Program-made: the position numbers and the translations under genes
The notes under the pieces: model-generated
What the model was told of the DNA's origin: nothing
Seen by the model: the letters and a program-made list of their open reading frames with translations, nothing else
The model's database searches: none
Source of the DNA: Larkinella punicea
GTDB lineage: Bacteria > Bacteroidota > Bacteroidia > Cytophagales > Spirosomataceae
NCBI RefSeq assembly: GCF_003334855.1
Contig: NZ_QOWE01000002.1
Coordinates: forward strand, 310,001-374,000
Direction of reading: 5' to 3'
Length of the DNA: 64,000 bases
Shown: one piece after another, positions 7,494-17,279 of the stretch
How positions within the stretch are numbered: position 1 is the stretch's first letter
How the letters are laid out: every line of letters begins with the position of its first letter

Positions 7494-9143
7494 TTAATGT
7501 TTACGGCCTATCCTTCGGCCGGATAATTTTTTCCAAATAGACCGTAATTGCGCGACTTCCGAAATCGAGAAACCAAGTTGATCGATTAGTAATACTTTAT
7601 CAACTATATCAAGTACCTCATGAATCCGCTTTTGGCGCATTAGTTGGTCAATCTCATCAAAGTCCAGTACGTCCCCAGTTAAAAAAGGTAGCGGCAATTC
7701 CTCAACCTCAGTTGGTTCAAACGTCAATACTCCCCCACCATAACTTCGCCCCAAAATCTCCGAAAAAGCAAAGGTTAGCGAATTTAAATAAGAAAGAACG
7801 GCCCGGCCTTTATTCACGCCTGGTTTGAATTTAACTCGATGTATGGTATCTGTTGAAAGTGCATCCGCTTCATTAATAGCTAGTTTTGGAAACTCATTAA
7901 CTTGACGCAGGGCAAATCCATCAGGTATTTTAAGTGATGGGGTTACATACCAGCGTTTACGGACCTGACATTTATAACCCGTATTATACTGTTTATCTTC
8001 TCCATAAACGATGTACTCTCGACATGGCTGGGGTAATTCTTCAAACGGTTGATTAGGAGGCAGAAATAAGTGGACAGGATAACCACTTTTTTTATTGAGC
8101 TCGAAATCATCCGGTTTGAATGTAATTCCTTTCAGGTGTGGAGACTTACTAACCACTGGGCGTAAGAACGGTTCGACCTTCCAAGCCTCCACTTGCTCTT
8201 TGTTCATCATAAAGAACTCGTTTCGACCGGTTACAACCCCTACATCAACTTCCATATAGGTGCCACACATCTGAATCCGATCATCCAATTTGATGCGTCT
8301 AAGCAGGGCTATTTCTTCTTCCTCAAGGAAGTACTTGGTCCACTTTTCGGAGTTATGTTCAATTTGCTTAACAGGCTTGTCCAGTAACTGATCCAGATCA
8401 ATGGCTTGTAAATCGGCCAGCCCATCTAGCTCGACAACCCGAATACCCCCTCGGTCAGTTACACTTTTCTCACAAAGCAGTAAAACAACTTCCTGCTGGA
8501 TTGTGTCAAAGACTAACTTACGAAACGTCACGATGGTAATCCGCTCGAAGAAATTTGACAGGAACACGCGTGTATCAGCCGCATATTTCACTTGAAATAA
8601 TTCGGCTGGAATGACCATACCTAGTCGTCCTGTTTCATTCAGCAAACTCGCTGAGACTACTAGGAATGGAACCCAAATGTTAGTTAGTTTATTGGGGATC
8701 AAACCCACTTCGGCCATCAGCGTAATTGCCCGGTTGCGATGCTCTTCGGGAAACGTTTGGTAGCGAATAAAGGGTGGATTGCCTACGACTACATCATAGC
8801 GGTTATCTCGATGGTCACGTACGAAACTAAAAAAATCTGAATTAATGACAGTTGTCCCATTCAAGCCATACCGACCTATCCGCTCCTGAGCTTTGTCCGC
8901 TTCAATTTCAGACAATTCAACCCCTTGAATTCGCCCGGGCAAATCCTTTCTAGCGACCCCTAATGCTTCATATCGTTCAATAGCAGCCTCTAGAAAGTTA
9001 CCATCACCGCAGCTGGGTTCCAATACAGTTTCGGTTGGTGAGGTAATACCCCATCGACAAATAAAATCGGCAATCGGTTTAGGGGTATAATAACCACCTC
9101 TTAACTTGTCATGATCTAGTTTAGCATTAATTGCTACTCCCAT
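7494..9143 (-). CDS. Adenine-specific DNA methyltransferase (M.Eco57I-like)
   Basis: A 549-aa gamma-type N6-adenine methyltransferase: SAM-binding motif I at LEPSCGDGNF (41-50), catalytic NPPF at 122-125 (VVGNPPFIRYQ), and a long C-terminal target-recognition region. It starts 2 bp after the stop of the 1023-aa R-M gene. The pairing and both lengths match the classical Eco57I system from memory (a fused R-M protein near 1000 aa plus a separate methylase near 544 aa). It would methylate host DNA at the recognition site to protect it from the partner nuclease. The target sequence cannot be read from the protein. The gene looks intact. Confidence 0.88.
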   Translation of the reverse strand: MGVAINAKLDHDKLRGGYYTPKPIADFICRWGITSPTETVLEPSCGDGNFLEAAIERYEALGVARKDLPGRIQGVELSEIEADKAQERIGRYGLNGTTVINSDFFSFVRDHRDNRYDVVVGNPPFIRYQTFPEEHRNRAITLMAEVGLIPNKLTNIWVPFLVVSASLLNETGRLGMVIPAELFQVKYAADTRVFLSNFFERITIVTFRKLVFDTIQQEVVLLLCEKSVTDRGGIRVVELDGLADLQAIDLDQLLDKPVKQIEHNSEKWTKYFLEEEEIALLRRIKLDDRIQMCGTYMEVDVGVVTGRNEFFMMNKEQVEAWKVEPFLRPVVSKSPHLKGITFKPDDFELNKKSGYPVHLFLPPNQPFEELPQPCREYIVYGEDKQYNTGYKCQVRKRWYVTPSLKIPDGFALRQVNEFPKLAINEADALSTDTIHRVKFKPGVNKGRAVLSYLNSLTFAFSEILGRSYGGGVLTFEPTEVEELPLPFLTGDVLDFDEIDQLMRQKRIHEVLDIVDKVLLIDQLGFSISEVAQLRSIWKKLSGRRIGRKH

Positions 9144-9145
9144 AA

Positions 9146-12100
9146 TTAATTATCTGTTTCGCGTCGATGCAGTAATTCATCGTTTGCTACAACTTGTTTA
9201 TCAGCATGCGTTATGCCGTATAAATCGTCGACTAATTGAATCAGCCTTGCCCGAATAAACGTCAGTTTGCGTTTCAGCACGTCACGTTTCAGCGGATTTT
9301 TTAATGTATCAAACGTTTTTTGCGTGTCTATCATTTGCCTTGCTTCCATAACAATGGCATCATGAACCGCTCGTTGGTCAGGGTTGGCAAAGTCTATTGT
9401 ATGGATAGGCAAGCTCTCAACGAACTGACGACCATGTGAATAGTATCCTCCTCGGAATGGACTAGTACCCGCTTTGATCATTGCTTCCCATAACGGATGG
9501 CTCAAGATAGCCAAAATATAGTAAAGGGAGTAATCAGATGTTTGCAGTATGGCGTAGTAAGGACCATTTCCCCCACCCGTGAATAGAGAATTTTGGTCAT
9601 CGTAGGCATAAGCGGCCTGGAGGGATAGAACCGACCAAATTAGCTTAGGCGCCTGATGAAATTTGGTGAGGCTCTGCGACCGCCCATACTGATACCACTT
9701 GGGTTTTTTGGACCCATTAATACTTCTTTTTTCTAACTGTTGACGGTGATGTACCAGATAAGCCCAACCGTATGGATAAGTAGTTTGAAGCGTAGCTTCA
9801 TCCATTAATTCAGCACCAGCTGCACTGATGCTATAGGGAAATAGCAGTTGAGTGTTGGGGGTAACTGTTTGAAATAGATGAAGAGAAGCCTTGTAAAGAC
9901 AAGGACAACACAAGGCTTTCTCGATCTTCCATTCAGTCTTTAGTTTTTTAAAGTAATAGTAGTGAGTATCCTCCTGATAGGGCTCAATGATGTAAATTGG
10001 ATCGGCACTCGTCTGTAAGCCTACTGGAATATCGGCAATGTGCTTCAATGATCTAACTTGGCCTGCTCGAATTTTTGAAAAAATAGTTTCCGTTTGCGGA
10101 GAAATAAATATCCAGGGATCACCGTCAAGCTGTGCATGTGGGTACGTAGCGGATAAGGGTTCTTTCCACAACTCAAGGGCTAGGCTTGCTATTTTGACCA
10201 GCGTAAATTCTTGCGCTTTTTGACGACTGAGCAACAAAATAGCCGTATACGTAGATCGGCCTGGGAAGATCTGCGTTACGCCAAAATGGATCAGTTTATG
10301 GACATGGCTATTGGTTATGATAAACTCTCTGAGTACCCGACCACCGGTTAGTGTAAAAAATTTGTTGGGCACGATATAACCCAGCCACCCAGTGGAATTG
10401 AGAAGACGTAACGCTCGCTGGATGAATAGATAATATTTATCAAAGCTTTCATGCCCCGTCCCCCCGTAGCCTGATACATTTGATTGATAGTAGACCAATT
10501 CTTCGGCTGCATAGCGAGCCATATTTTGAATCCGAATGTAAGGCGGGTTTCCTACAATGGCATCGAATCCACCGGTTTCAGAAAGAAAAGGAAATTCCGC
10601 TAACCAATCGAAAGGCTTTATGCGGTAAAGTAATTCGTCATTATGCAGAATAGACGGAATTACCGTAACGATCGAGTTGTCAACTAAAGCATTACCACAT
10701 TTGATTGTATCGGAAAGGGAGGGCAAAACGCCATTTTTATAGCGACTAACAAAATCGTCCGTCGTAGACGATGTCTCTCCTTCTAGCAGTTTCAGATATA
10801 AACTAAATTTGGCCACTTCCACCGCGTAAGGGTTAATATCTAAACCGTATAGGCAATTGAGCAGTATCTGCTGTTTGCCCCAAATACTGATGCGCTGGTC
10901 GTTGTTTGTCGTTTTTATGACCCATTCGACTGGTAACCGGTCTACCTCCAATCGACTGGCTACATAGATTAGCAGCTGATCATAAATAGTCAGCAAAAAT
11001 ATCCCGGAGCCACAGCAGATATCAGCAATTCGCAATCGGATTACATCAGGGATGTTTTTACCAACGAGTAAGGGTTGAAGTGTTTCATGGACAATTTTCT
11101 CTACTATTACTTTAGGCGTTGGCACTACACCATCAGATGCCGCAATTTCAGCTTCGGCAACAATGGCAACAGACCCCGTGTCACTTACAGCAATCCGGTT
11201 ACCCAAATAGTGTTCATAGATCTGACTAAGAATAGCGGGATCAATAACGGAGAAATCGTATGGGCTTTGTGGATAATAAAGCTCGTTAAAAATGTCTACC
11301 AAGGTGGCCGTATTGATAGATACTTTTAGGGACAGCTCATCTTCAATAAAATCAAATAAGCCAGCATTATAGCGCTTATCTGCCCGCAGAAACATGGCTT
11401 TTAATTCTTCATAATTAGTTATCTGTTGAAGAGTAGCGTATTTCTCTATCGTTCGGTCTTCACAGATTCGTAGAAAAACGATTCGGTTCAGCAGCCGTTG
11501 AACCAAGTAGTTAATGGTAACCTCATCCAAGTTGTGGCGGGCCATAATATCAGTGGCCAGCAGATTACGCCAATGTTCGATCTGTCCTAAAAAGTAGGAG
11601 TCAAAGGGTTGAGCGAGTTTAGGAGTCGTAGAATAGGTTTCTTCCAGTTGGCCTGAGGCTACTGACTCAAAAGACAGCAACTCATAAATTTCATCAAACT
11701 TATCAATAAGGTCCTGATAGGAGAAAAGTCTTAGCCGAGCGGTGGAAGCTGGATCAACAGCCGTAGGCTTAACTCGGCAATCATATACAATGATCTTATC
11801 AAAATTAGTCAGGATAGATACCAGTAAGCCCGCGTTCCAGCCGTAGCGACGGGTTTGAAAAGCAGGTTTAGGATTGCCTACGACATCAACGGATACTTTT
11901 TTGGCTTCTACAAATAACTTCCGTGCACCTGCAACGCGTAAGGTGTAGTCAGGATTTTTTTTAGCAATCACTGAATTGCCATCTGTGTCGTTCTCTTCTA
12001 TGGCAATAGACTCTTCCTGTATAACGTCTCGCAGATAGGCTGATTTGCCTTCTGTATTATCGACGTCCCAACCGAATGCTTTTAAAAGCGGGTTTAGGTA

Positions 12101-12217
12101 ATCAATTCGTAACTGAGCTTCACTATAAGCGGCAGTTCGATAATAGGCATATTGGTAGGAAAATGATTGCGTTAACGCTTGAACTTGGGAGAATGTATCC
12201 TCCTTACTTAATGGCAT
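9146..12217 (-). CDS. Type IIG (Eco57I-like) fused restriction endonuclease-methyltransferase
   Basis: A 1023-aa protein with nuclease, methylase and specificity parts in one chain. The N-terminus has a PD-(D/E)XK core: Asp90 in NPDYTL and Glu104-Ala-Lys106 in LFVEAKK. The methyltransferase follows with motif I at ADICCGSGIF (398-407) and NPPY at 557-560. The remaining 400 residues contain a TaqI-like specificity domain, including an FRGGYYSHGR segment. Such enzymes cut a short distance from an asymmetric site and need SAM. It forms an operon with the methylase downstream. Start at ATG 12217; 330 bp upstream lies the divergent PD-(D/E)XK-like gene. No frameshift is visible, so it should be functional. 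Confidence 0.88.
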   Translation of the reverse strand: MPLSKEDTFSQVQALTQSFSYQYAYYRTAAYSEAQLRIDYLNPLLKAFGWDVDNTEGKSAYLRDVIQEESIAIEENDTDGNSVIAKKNPDYTLRVAGARKLFVEAKKVSVDVVGNPKPAFQTRRYGWNAGLLVSILTNFDKIIVYDCRVKPTAVDPASTARLRLFSYQDLIDKFDEIYELLSFESVASGQLEETYSTTPKLAQPFDSYFLGQIEHWRNLLATDIMARHNLDEVTINYLVQRLLNRIVFLRICEDRTIEKYATLQQITNYEELKAMFLRADKRYNAGLFDFIEDELSLKVSINTATLVDIFNELYYPQSPYDFSVIDPAILSQIYEHYLGNRIAVSDTGSVAIVAEAEIAASDGVVPTPKVIVEKIVHETLQPLLVGKNIPDVIRLRIADICCGSGIFLLTIYDQLLIYVASRLEVDRLPVEWVIKTTNNDQRISIWGKQQILLNCLYGLDINPYAVEVAKFSLYLKLLEGETSSTTDDFVSRYKNGVLPSLSDTIKCGNALVDNSIVTVIPSILHNDELLYRIKPFDWLAEFPFLSETGGFDAIVGNPPYIRIQNMARYAAEELVYYQSNVSGYGGTGHESFDKYYLFIQRALRLLNSTGWLGYIVPNKFFTLTGGRVLREFIITNSHVHKLIHFGVTQIFPGRSTYTAILLLSRQKAQEFTLVKIASLALELWKEPLSATYPHAQLDGDPWIFISPQTETIFSKIRAGQVRSLKHIADIPVGLQTSADPIYIIEPYQEDTHYYYFKKLKTEWKIEKALCCPCLYKASLHLFQTVTPNTQLLFPYSISAAGAELMDEATLQTTYPYGWAYLVHHRQQLEKRSINGSKKPKWYQYGRSQSLTKFHQAPKLIWSVLSLQAAYAYDDQNSLFTGGGNGPYYAILQTSDYSLYYILAILSHPLWEAMIKAGTSPFRGGYYSHGRQFVESLPIHTIDFANPDQRAVHDAIVMEARQMIDTQKTFDTLKNPLKRDVLKRKLTFIRARLIQLVDDLYGITHADKQVVANDELLHRRETDN

Positions 12218-12548
12218 GTCGTATGGTTAGGGTCAAGTACTTGGCACTAAAGTTACTGAATACTGCGATTGGAATGCACTTTAACAAATCAGGTTTAATC
12301 ATTGGCCATTTTTAGTAGGCCCAATCGCTCGTTAACCCAATTCCAATCTTGAGTAAGTAGCGCTAATTGCCTACTTAATTAAGTGCATGATCAAAAAGGG
12401 TAGTACATTAACGAGTCGAAAACGGATCGAAATTTTAAAGCTGGACCCGAATTCGCTTAATGCAAAATTTACTATTCATTAGTATATTAACTCTTTCAGT
12501 TCGGATTTTACTGAGAAGAGCAGCAAACGATTAAAAAAGAATCAATCT
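12218..12548. other. Intergenic, divergent promoter region of the Eco57I-like operon
   Basis: About 330 bp without a convincing gene, between two divergent genes. It holds a 12-bp perfect palindrome ACTTAATTAAGT at 12373-12384 and a TAAGTAG/CTACTTA inverted repeat (12354-12360 and 12371-12377) overlapping it. Controller-type operators would be expected here, but no controller gene is adjacent, so this is only a candidate site. Confidence 0.4.
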
Positions 12549-13262
12549 ATGAGTTTACTACAACCAATGCCAGCCCTACATGTATCACCTGCTGCTTTAT
12601 TGCCTTTCGGGCAGGCTTGGCAAGATAATGGAGGCAAACTAACCCGTTCACCACCTAATTCATCTAGTGCCTTATGCGAGGTTTTTGATCAAGAGGTCGG
12701 TCGTGCCTTAGCAGTCATGTTGGGAAACATCGCTGTCGTAGTGCCAAATAAAAATGCGTTAACGCCTAGTCATCCAAATTGTGTCGAAGTGGGTCCCGTT
12801 CGGGTAGTCGGTGGCGTTAGACCTCAGAATTTTGATGTAGGTTATCGACCCGATGGAATTCGGTTCGCGTTTGATTCAAAATCCTTGAATGATACGAAAA
12901 GCGTAAAGAAAAATTGGCAGAATATGATCAATGACTTAGCAACAGAGGCAACAACCGTTCATACACGCTTTCCCCATGCAATTGTTGGTTTTATGGTAAT
13001 CATTCCCGAAGTATGTATAACTGAACCTCGGTTATCTGCGGTCATTCAAACTTTAGAAAGGCTTTCTAGACGTCTAGATTTTAATGAACCATCACATAGA
13101 GCCGAATCAATTTCATTAGTTTTATGGAATCCGGTAACGAGTATAATTAATCCCACTTTACCAGACCCACTATCACCTTTACGAATCGAGTCCTTTTCTG
13201 CACAAGTAGAAGCTGTATATATTAACCGATACAAAGGTTTACCTCCTCATGTCGGAGAATAG
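12549..13262 (+). CDS. 237-aa protein with a PD-(D/E)XK-like core, possible restriction nuclease
   Basis: Unassigned by family. The central strand pattern NFDVGYRPDGIRFAFDSKSL (Asp96, Pro101-Asp102, Asp109-x-Lys111) fits a PD-(D/E)XK nuclease with Asp in place of Glu in the ExK half. The N-terminal fifth is Pro-rich; the rest alternates helix and strand. It heads a plus-strand set with a 91-aa protein (24 bp downstream) and the DUF262 nuclease gene, divergent from the type IIG enzyme. It may add a cleaving subunit to either system. Confidence in nuclease function is moderate, because the motif is short and the fold is not shown otherwise. Confidence 0.55.
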   Translation: MSLLQPMPALHVSPAALLPFGQAWQDNGGKLTRSPPNSSSALCEVFDQEVGRALAVMLGNIAVVVPNKNALTPSHPNCVEVGPVRVVGGVRPQNFDVGYRPDGIRFAFDSKSLNDTKSVKKNWQNMINDLATEATTVHTRFPHAIVGFMVIIPEVCITEPRLSAVIQTLERLSRRLDFNEPSHRAESISLVLWNPVTSIINPTLPDPLSPLRIESFSAQVEAVYINRYKGLPPHVGE

Positions 13263-13285
13263 CTTTTACTTATCCTTTTACTAGC

Positions 13286-13561
13286 ATGATCACAATTATT
13301 GATTCCTTCATTTATTCCAAACCAGACAGCCGAGCAGACTTAGACATAGGCAAAACCTTGAACAAAACCTATCAGGAAGATATGCGTAAGATGGAAGGCC
13401 TAGTACGGATGTTGAATCAACAAAGTCTTTCTATTCGATTGACATTTCATGGAAATTCAAAAGAAGGATTAAAAATTGCCGTTGATTGCCCCGATGAAGC
13501 TCTAAAAGGTCGCATTACAAAGGTTCTTCGGCAATTTCTTGATGAGCAAAGTGATTTATGA
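13286..13561 (+). CDS. 91-aa protein of unknown function
   Basis: Not recognised. It starts at ATG 13286, 24 bp after the PD-(D/E)XK-like gene and 83 bp before the DUF262 gene. Predicted secondary structure by eye is a helix (residues 20-48, EDMRKMEGLVRMLNQQ), two strands (SIRLTFHG, GLKIAVDC) and a C-terminal helix. The size and context suggest an accessory subunit of a neighbouring nuclease, but nothing in the sequence identifies a role. Confidence 0.55.
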   Translation: MITIIDSFIYSKPDSRADLDIGKTLNKTYQEDMRKMEGLVRMLNQQSLSIRLTFHGNSKEGLKIAVDCPDEALKGRITKVLRQFLDEQSDL

Positions 13562-13644
13562 AAATATCATTATATAGGCAATAGGTCATCATTGAATTCT
13601 AGAAAACCGTAGTAGTAATCAGAATCACGTGTTAATTAAAATCT

Positions 13645-15438
13645 ATGAAACAGAAGTACGCCGTTAACCAACAGCTTATAGAAACACTGCTCTCCTGGGT
13701 TAAATCTGGAGAAATTGCTATTCCCGAAATTCAACGGCCCTTTGTTTGGAGTAAAGTTAAAGTAAGGGATCTGATGGATAGCCTTTATCAAGGATACCCA
13801 ATCGGTTATATCATTGCCTGGCGAAACCCAACTGTGCGGCTGAAAGATGGTTCCTCAGCTTCAGGCAAAAAAATCTTAATTGATGGTCAGCAGCGCGTTA
13901 CTGCACTAACAGCAGCTATTCTGGGTCAACCTGTAATGGATAAAACCTACAAAAGGGATAGAATTACGATTGCATTTCACCCAATTAAAAAACAATTTGA
14001 AGTAATCAACCCAGCAATAGGCAAGGATGCAGCCTGGATTCATGATATAGCCCCGATTATTCGTGGCGATGAACGAGTGAGTCGTGTTGTCCGAACATAT
14101 TTAGATAAGAACCCTGATGCAATTGAGGAAGAAGTAGAGGATAGTCTGGAAACACTCAAGGCTATTATCAAAAAGCAAATCGGCATCATTGAACTTGACG
14201 GTGATCTGCCGATCGAAACGGTAACTGAAATCTTTATCCGTATTAATCGCGAAGGAGTGGTATTGAGTCAAGCGGACTTCGCCATGTCCAAAATTGCTTC
14301 CAATGACACATATGGTGGAAACATGCTACGTAAAGGCATAGACTATTTTTGCCATTTGGCTGTGTCGCCGGAATCGTATAACCATATTAAAGAGAATGAT
14401 ATTGAGTTTGTTCAATCTGAATACTTTTCTAAAGTTGCCTGGTTACGGCATGAAAGCGACGATTTATATGATCCTAACTATAGCGACTTACTGCGTGTTG
14501 CATTCATCAGTGAATTTGGCAGAGGTAAGTTAAGTGATTTAGTCAGCCTGCTCTCTGGCCGGAATTTCGAGAAGAAAACGTTTGAAGAAGAGATTGCCGA
14601 ATCATCGTATGCTAGGCTGAAGAAGGGTGTATTAAACTTCATCAACGAAACTAATTTTCAGCGATTCGTCATGATTGTTAAGTCGGCAGGCTTTGTACAT
14701 CCTAATATGATAAGATCAAAGAATGCGCTCAACTTCGCCTATGTAGTTTATCTACATCTGCGTGCTGAGCGTGCTAATGATGCTACAATTACTAGTGCAG
14801 TTAAGAAGTGGCTAGTTATGTCATTATTGACAAGCCGATACTCAGGCAGCCCAGAATCTACATTTGATTATGATATTCGTCAAATCTCGGAGCGGGGATT
14901 TCAGCTGTATTTGGATGATTTAGAAGCGGCACAGTTATCTGACGGGTTTTGGGATGCAGGGCTATTACAGCAACTTAATTCATCGAGTAGTACGAATCCT
15001 GCATTTAATGTTTATCTAGCTGCCCAATGCCACCAGAATGCTAAGGGCTTCTTGTCAAAAGACATTACTATTCGTGATATGATCACTCACCAAGGTGACG
15101 TTCACCATTTGTTTCCTGCTGACTATCTCAAAAAACAAAACCTCAGTAAAGCGATCTATAACCAAGTAGCCAATTTTGTTTATACTGAGACGGCCACAAA
15201 TATTCGTATAGGAAATAAAGCCCCCAAAATATACTTCTCCGAATTACGAGAACAATGTAATGGTGGACCACTCAAATATGGGGCAATAACTAGTGATAAT
15301 GCTCTATTTGAAAACTTGCGACAGAATGACATACCTGAATCAATCTTCGACATGTCAGTTGAAAACTACGAGGAGTTTCTAGAATCACGACGCTTATTAA
15401 TTTCTCAAAAGCTACGCTTGTATTATTATTCCCTTTAA
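13645..15438 (+). CDS. DUF262 / HNH (DUF1524) nuclease, GmrSD-like
   Basis: The 597-aa protein opens with a DUF262 (GmrS, ParB/Srx-fold) domain: [11 protein letters not shown] (26-36), then ILIDGQQR with the DGQQR motif at 80-84. Near residue 485 is an HNH-type DUF1524 site, [11 protein letters not shown], followed by the Asn-rich [12 protein letters not shown]. The same pair of domains forms GmrSD type IV enzymes, which use NTP and cut glucosylated hydroxymethylcytosine DNA of T4-like phages, and occurs in SspE and BrxU. The substrate here is unknown. Downstream of the PD-(D/E)XK-like and 91-aa genes, it may work alone or with them. Start ATG 13645 fits the family N-terminus. Confidence 0.85.
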   Translation: MKQKYAVNQQLIETLLSWVKSGEIAIPEIQRPFVWSKVKVRDLMDSLYQGYPIGYIIAWRNPTVRLKDGSSASGKKILIDGQQRVTALTAAILGQPVMDKTYKRDRITIAFHPIKKQFEVINPAIGKDAAWIHDIAPIIRGDERVSRVVRTYLDKNPDAIEEEVEDSLETLKAIIKKQIGIIELDGDLPIETVTEIFIRINREGVVLSQADFAMSKIASNDTYGGNMLRKGIDYFCHLAVSPESYNHIKENDIEFVQSEYFSKVAWLRHESDDLYDPNYSDLLRVAFISEFGRGKLSDLVSLLSGRNFEKKTFEEEIAESSYARLKKGVLNFINETNFQRFVMIVKSAGFVHPNMIRSKNALNFAYVVYLHLRAERANDATITSAVKKWLVMSLLTSRYSGSPESTFDYDIRQISERGFQLYLDDLEAAQLSDGFWDAGLLQQLNSSSSTNPAFNVYLAAQCHQNAKGFLSKDITIRDMITHQGDVHHLFPADYLKKQNLSKAIYNQVANFVYTETATNIRIGNKAPKIYFSELREQCNGGPLKYGAITSDNALFENLRQNDIPESIFDMSVENYEEFLESRRLLISQKLRLYYYSL

Positions 15439-15676
15439 TAAACAAAATAACATAAATCCATTATTTAACTTTTGCCTGCTGTATTGAGTCCTTTATTTTG
15501 CCTCAGTCAGACTCATCTACGAATAGCGTTTTTTTACTTCCGGCTATTAAACAATTTTAATTAAAATGCTCAAAATGAAGATGGTCAGTGTTTACAGTGG
15601 AAATAGTGAAAACATAAAGACAGCAGAGTGAAAGTTGGTACATTTAGTGACATACACACTTTTTACCAAAAAATCC

Positions 15677-15904
15677 ATGGAAAGTCAAAGCCGAACAAGG
15701 TCATCTAGGTCAATAGCGAAGATTGAGAAAAAGATTGCTGAGCTTAAATCGAATGCTAAATTTTGCAAACAACAAGCATCTTTCAGTACATCAGAAAAAG
15801 AAATTGCTAATGAAAACTCCTTTACTAATCAGATGAAAAAAGCATTAAGGGATGCTAAAGTTTTAGAATGGGTCTTAGATGAAAATAAAAGATGGCCATT
15901 TTAA
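15677..15904 (+). CDS. 75-aa basic coiled-coil-like small protein
   Basis: Frame is open from a TTG at 15635, but the ATG at 15677 (MESQSRTRSS) is the likely start. The product is highly charged and helical, with a possible coiled coil (AKIEKKIAELKSNAKFCKQ). No family is recognised. It stands alone, 238 bp after the DUF262 gene and 175 bp before the hydrolase-caspase operon. Stretches of 15.44-15.67 and 15.90-16.08 kb hold no other gene I can support. Confidence 0.4.
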   Translation: MESQSRTRSSRSIAKIEKKIAELKSNAKFCKQQASFSTSEKEIANENSFTNQMKKALRDAKVLEWVLDENKRWPF

Positions 15905-16079
15905 ACAATTTTCATTTGTTAGGAGACTCGAGATTTCCATTTTTCTAGCTTGAAATCATCACTAAGAAATGGCTCGAAAAATTTACTTAGCCCTTTATTA
16001 AACGGTAGTACATTAATGTATAAAAAAAATCACTTTTGAAACAGTTATTGAATTGTTTGTCCATATTGTAATTAATTCT

Positions 16080-17279
16080 ATGCCATTAGTTTTTGTTCAT
16101 GGTGTAAATACCCGCAAAGGTGATACCTATACCTCAGAGGTTATCACACGTGACGCATTGTTCAGGAGGTATGCATTAAAGGGTATTGTCACTGACCCGG
16201 CCACCGAGCTCATTTTAAATCCATATTGGGGTGATCACGGAGCACACATGGCATTTAAAAATGCCTCTCTACCGGGTAAAAAATATGAATCCTTTGGTTC
16301 AAAATCTGATCAGTTGGCTCAGGTGCTGCTGGAGATTGCTCCAGATGTTAAAATTGAAGAACCGGATCAAGCATTCAAGGAAATTGCTAATCAAGCTTCG
16401 CTTAGTTTAGCCGTAGATTGTTTGTGGACAGCCGTTGGATTAAGCAACGAGGATAACCTTCTATCTGACGAGGTAGCTTTACTCGCGGATTTAACATTAC
16501 AATATGCAGAAGAAAATCCCCATCCCTCATGGTTATCCTTGGTTAGCAGTAATGATGAATTTGTTGACAAATTACTGACAGAAACAACACTTTACGCAAA
16601 ACCAAAAGGAATTTTAACCCAAACTTCCAAAGCCGGTGAACAATTCGGTGGTGCAGAGATATGGGACGTTGTAAAAGAATCAGCCAGTAGGCTTGCGAGT
16701 GCTATACCTAAACTGGTATTTGGTGGAATAGCGAAACCCCTTCGCCCATGGGCTCATGAGCGAGTTGCCAGATTCGTTGGAGATGTATTTATGTACTTAA
16801 AAAACCGAGGTACTCCTGAGAACCCTGGTCCAATTGTCCGCATCATTTCTGATGACTTTTTGGCTGCACAGTCTAAAAGAAAACTTAATAATCCCTTTAT
16901 TATTGTTGCTCACAGCATGGGTGGAAATATTACTTATGACATTTTAACTCGATTTCATCCCGAACTTAGACCAGACTTACTTATAACGGTTGGGTCTCAG
17001 GTTGGGATGTTTGAAGAATTGAAATTGTTTTTAGCAAGTGATCCTTCTGTACCTTCAGATAGCCAAGAATTTGCCTTAAAACCTGACAATGTCCAAAAGT
17101 GGATCAATGTTTTTGACCCGATGGATATACTTGGTTATGCCACTGGCAAAATTTTCAGTGAAACAGAGGATTTTGTTTTCGACACCGGAGCTTCACCTTT
17201 TGGTGCCCACAGCATGTATTTTTTTCGGCCCACTTTTCACAAGCGCTTACAACAGCGAATACACCAAAATATACAATGA
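16080..17279 (+). CDS. Alpha/beta hydrolase (lipase-like), first gene of hydrolase-caspase operon
   Basis: With the ATG at 16080 (399 aa; the frame is open from a TTG at 16053) the protein begins with MPLVFVHGVN, the oxyanion-hole strand of lipase-like hydrolases. The nucleophile elbow is AHSMGGN (Ser279, about residue 279), with a candidate acid at Asp346/Asp349 (NVFDPMD) and His377 in GAHSMYF, so a full Ser-Asp-His triad is available. A long insert (residues 40-240) separates strand 1 from the elbow, as in cap-domain lipases. No signal peptide, hence cytoplasmic. Its stop overlaps the caspase start by 4 bp (ATGA). The substrate, lipid or protein ester, is unknown. Confidence 0.8.
   Translation: MPLVFVHGVNTRKGDTYTSEVITRDALFRRYALKGIVTDPATELILNPYWGDHGAHMAFKNASLPGKKYESFGSKSDQLAQVLLEIAPDVKIEEPDQAFKEIANQASLSLAVDCLWTAVGLSNEDNLLSDEVALLADLTLQYAEENPHPSWLSLVSSNDEFVDKLLTETTLYAKPKGILTQTSKAGEQFGGAEIWDVVKESASRLASAIPKLVFGGIAKPLRPWAHERVARFVGDVFMYLKNRGTPENPGPIVRIISDDFLAAQSKRKLNNPFIIVAHSMGGNITYDILTRFHPELRPDLLITVGSQVGMFEELKLFLASDPSVPSDSQEFALKPDNVQKWINVFDPMDILGYATGKIFSETEDFVFDTGASPFGAHSMYFFRPTFHKRLQQRIHQNIQ

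Noticed and set aside
12399-16015. 13-bp GGTAGTACATTAA shared upstream of two defence genes (12399-12411 and 16003-16015)
   Set aside because: 13-base matches are expected by chance in a 64-kb window; there is no further extended similarity around them.
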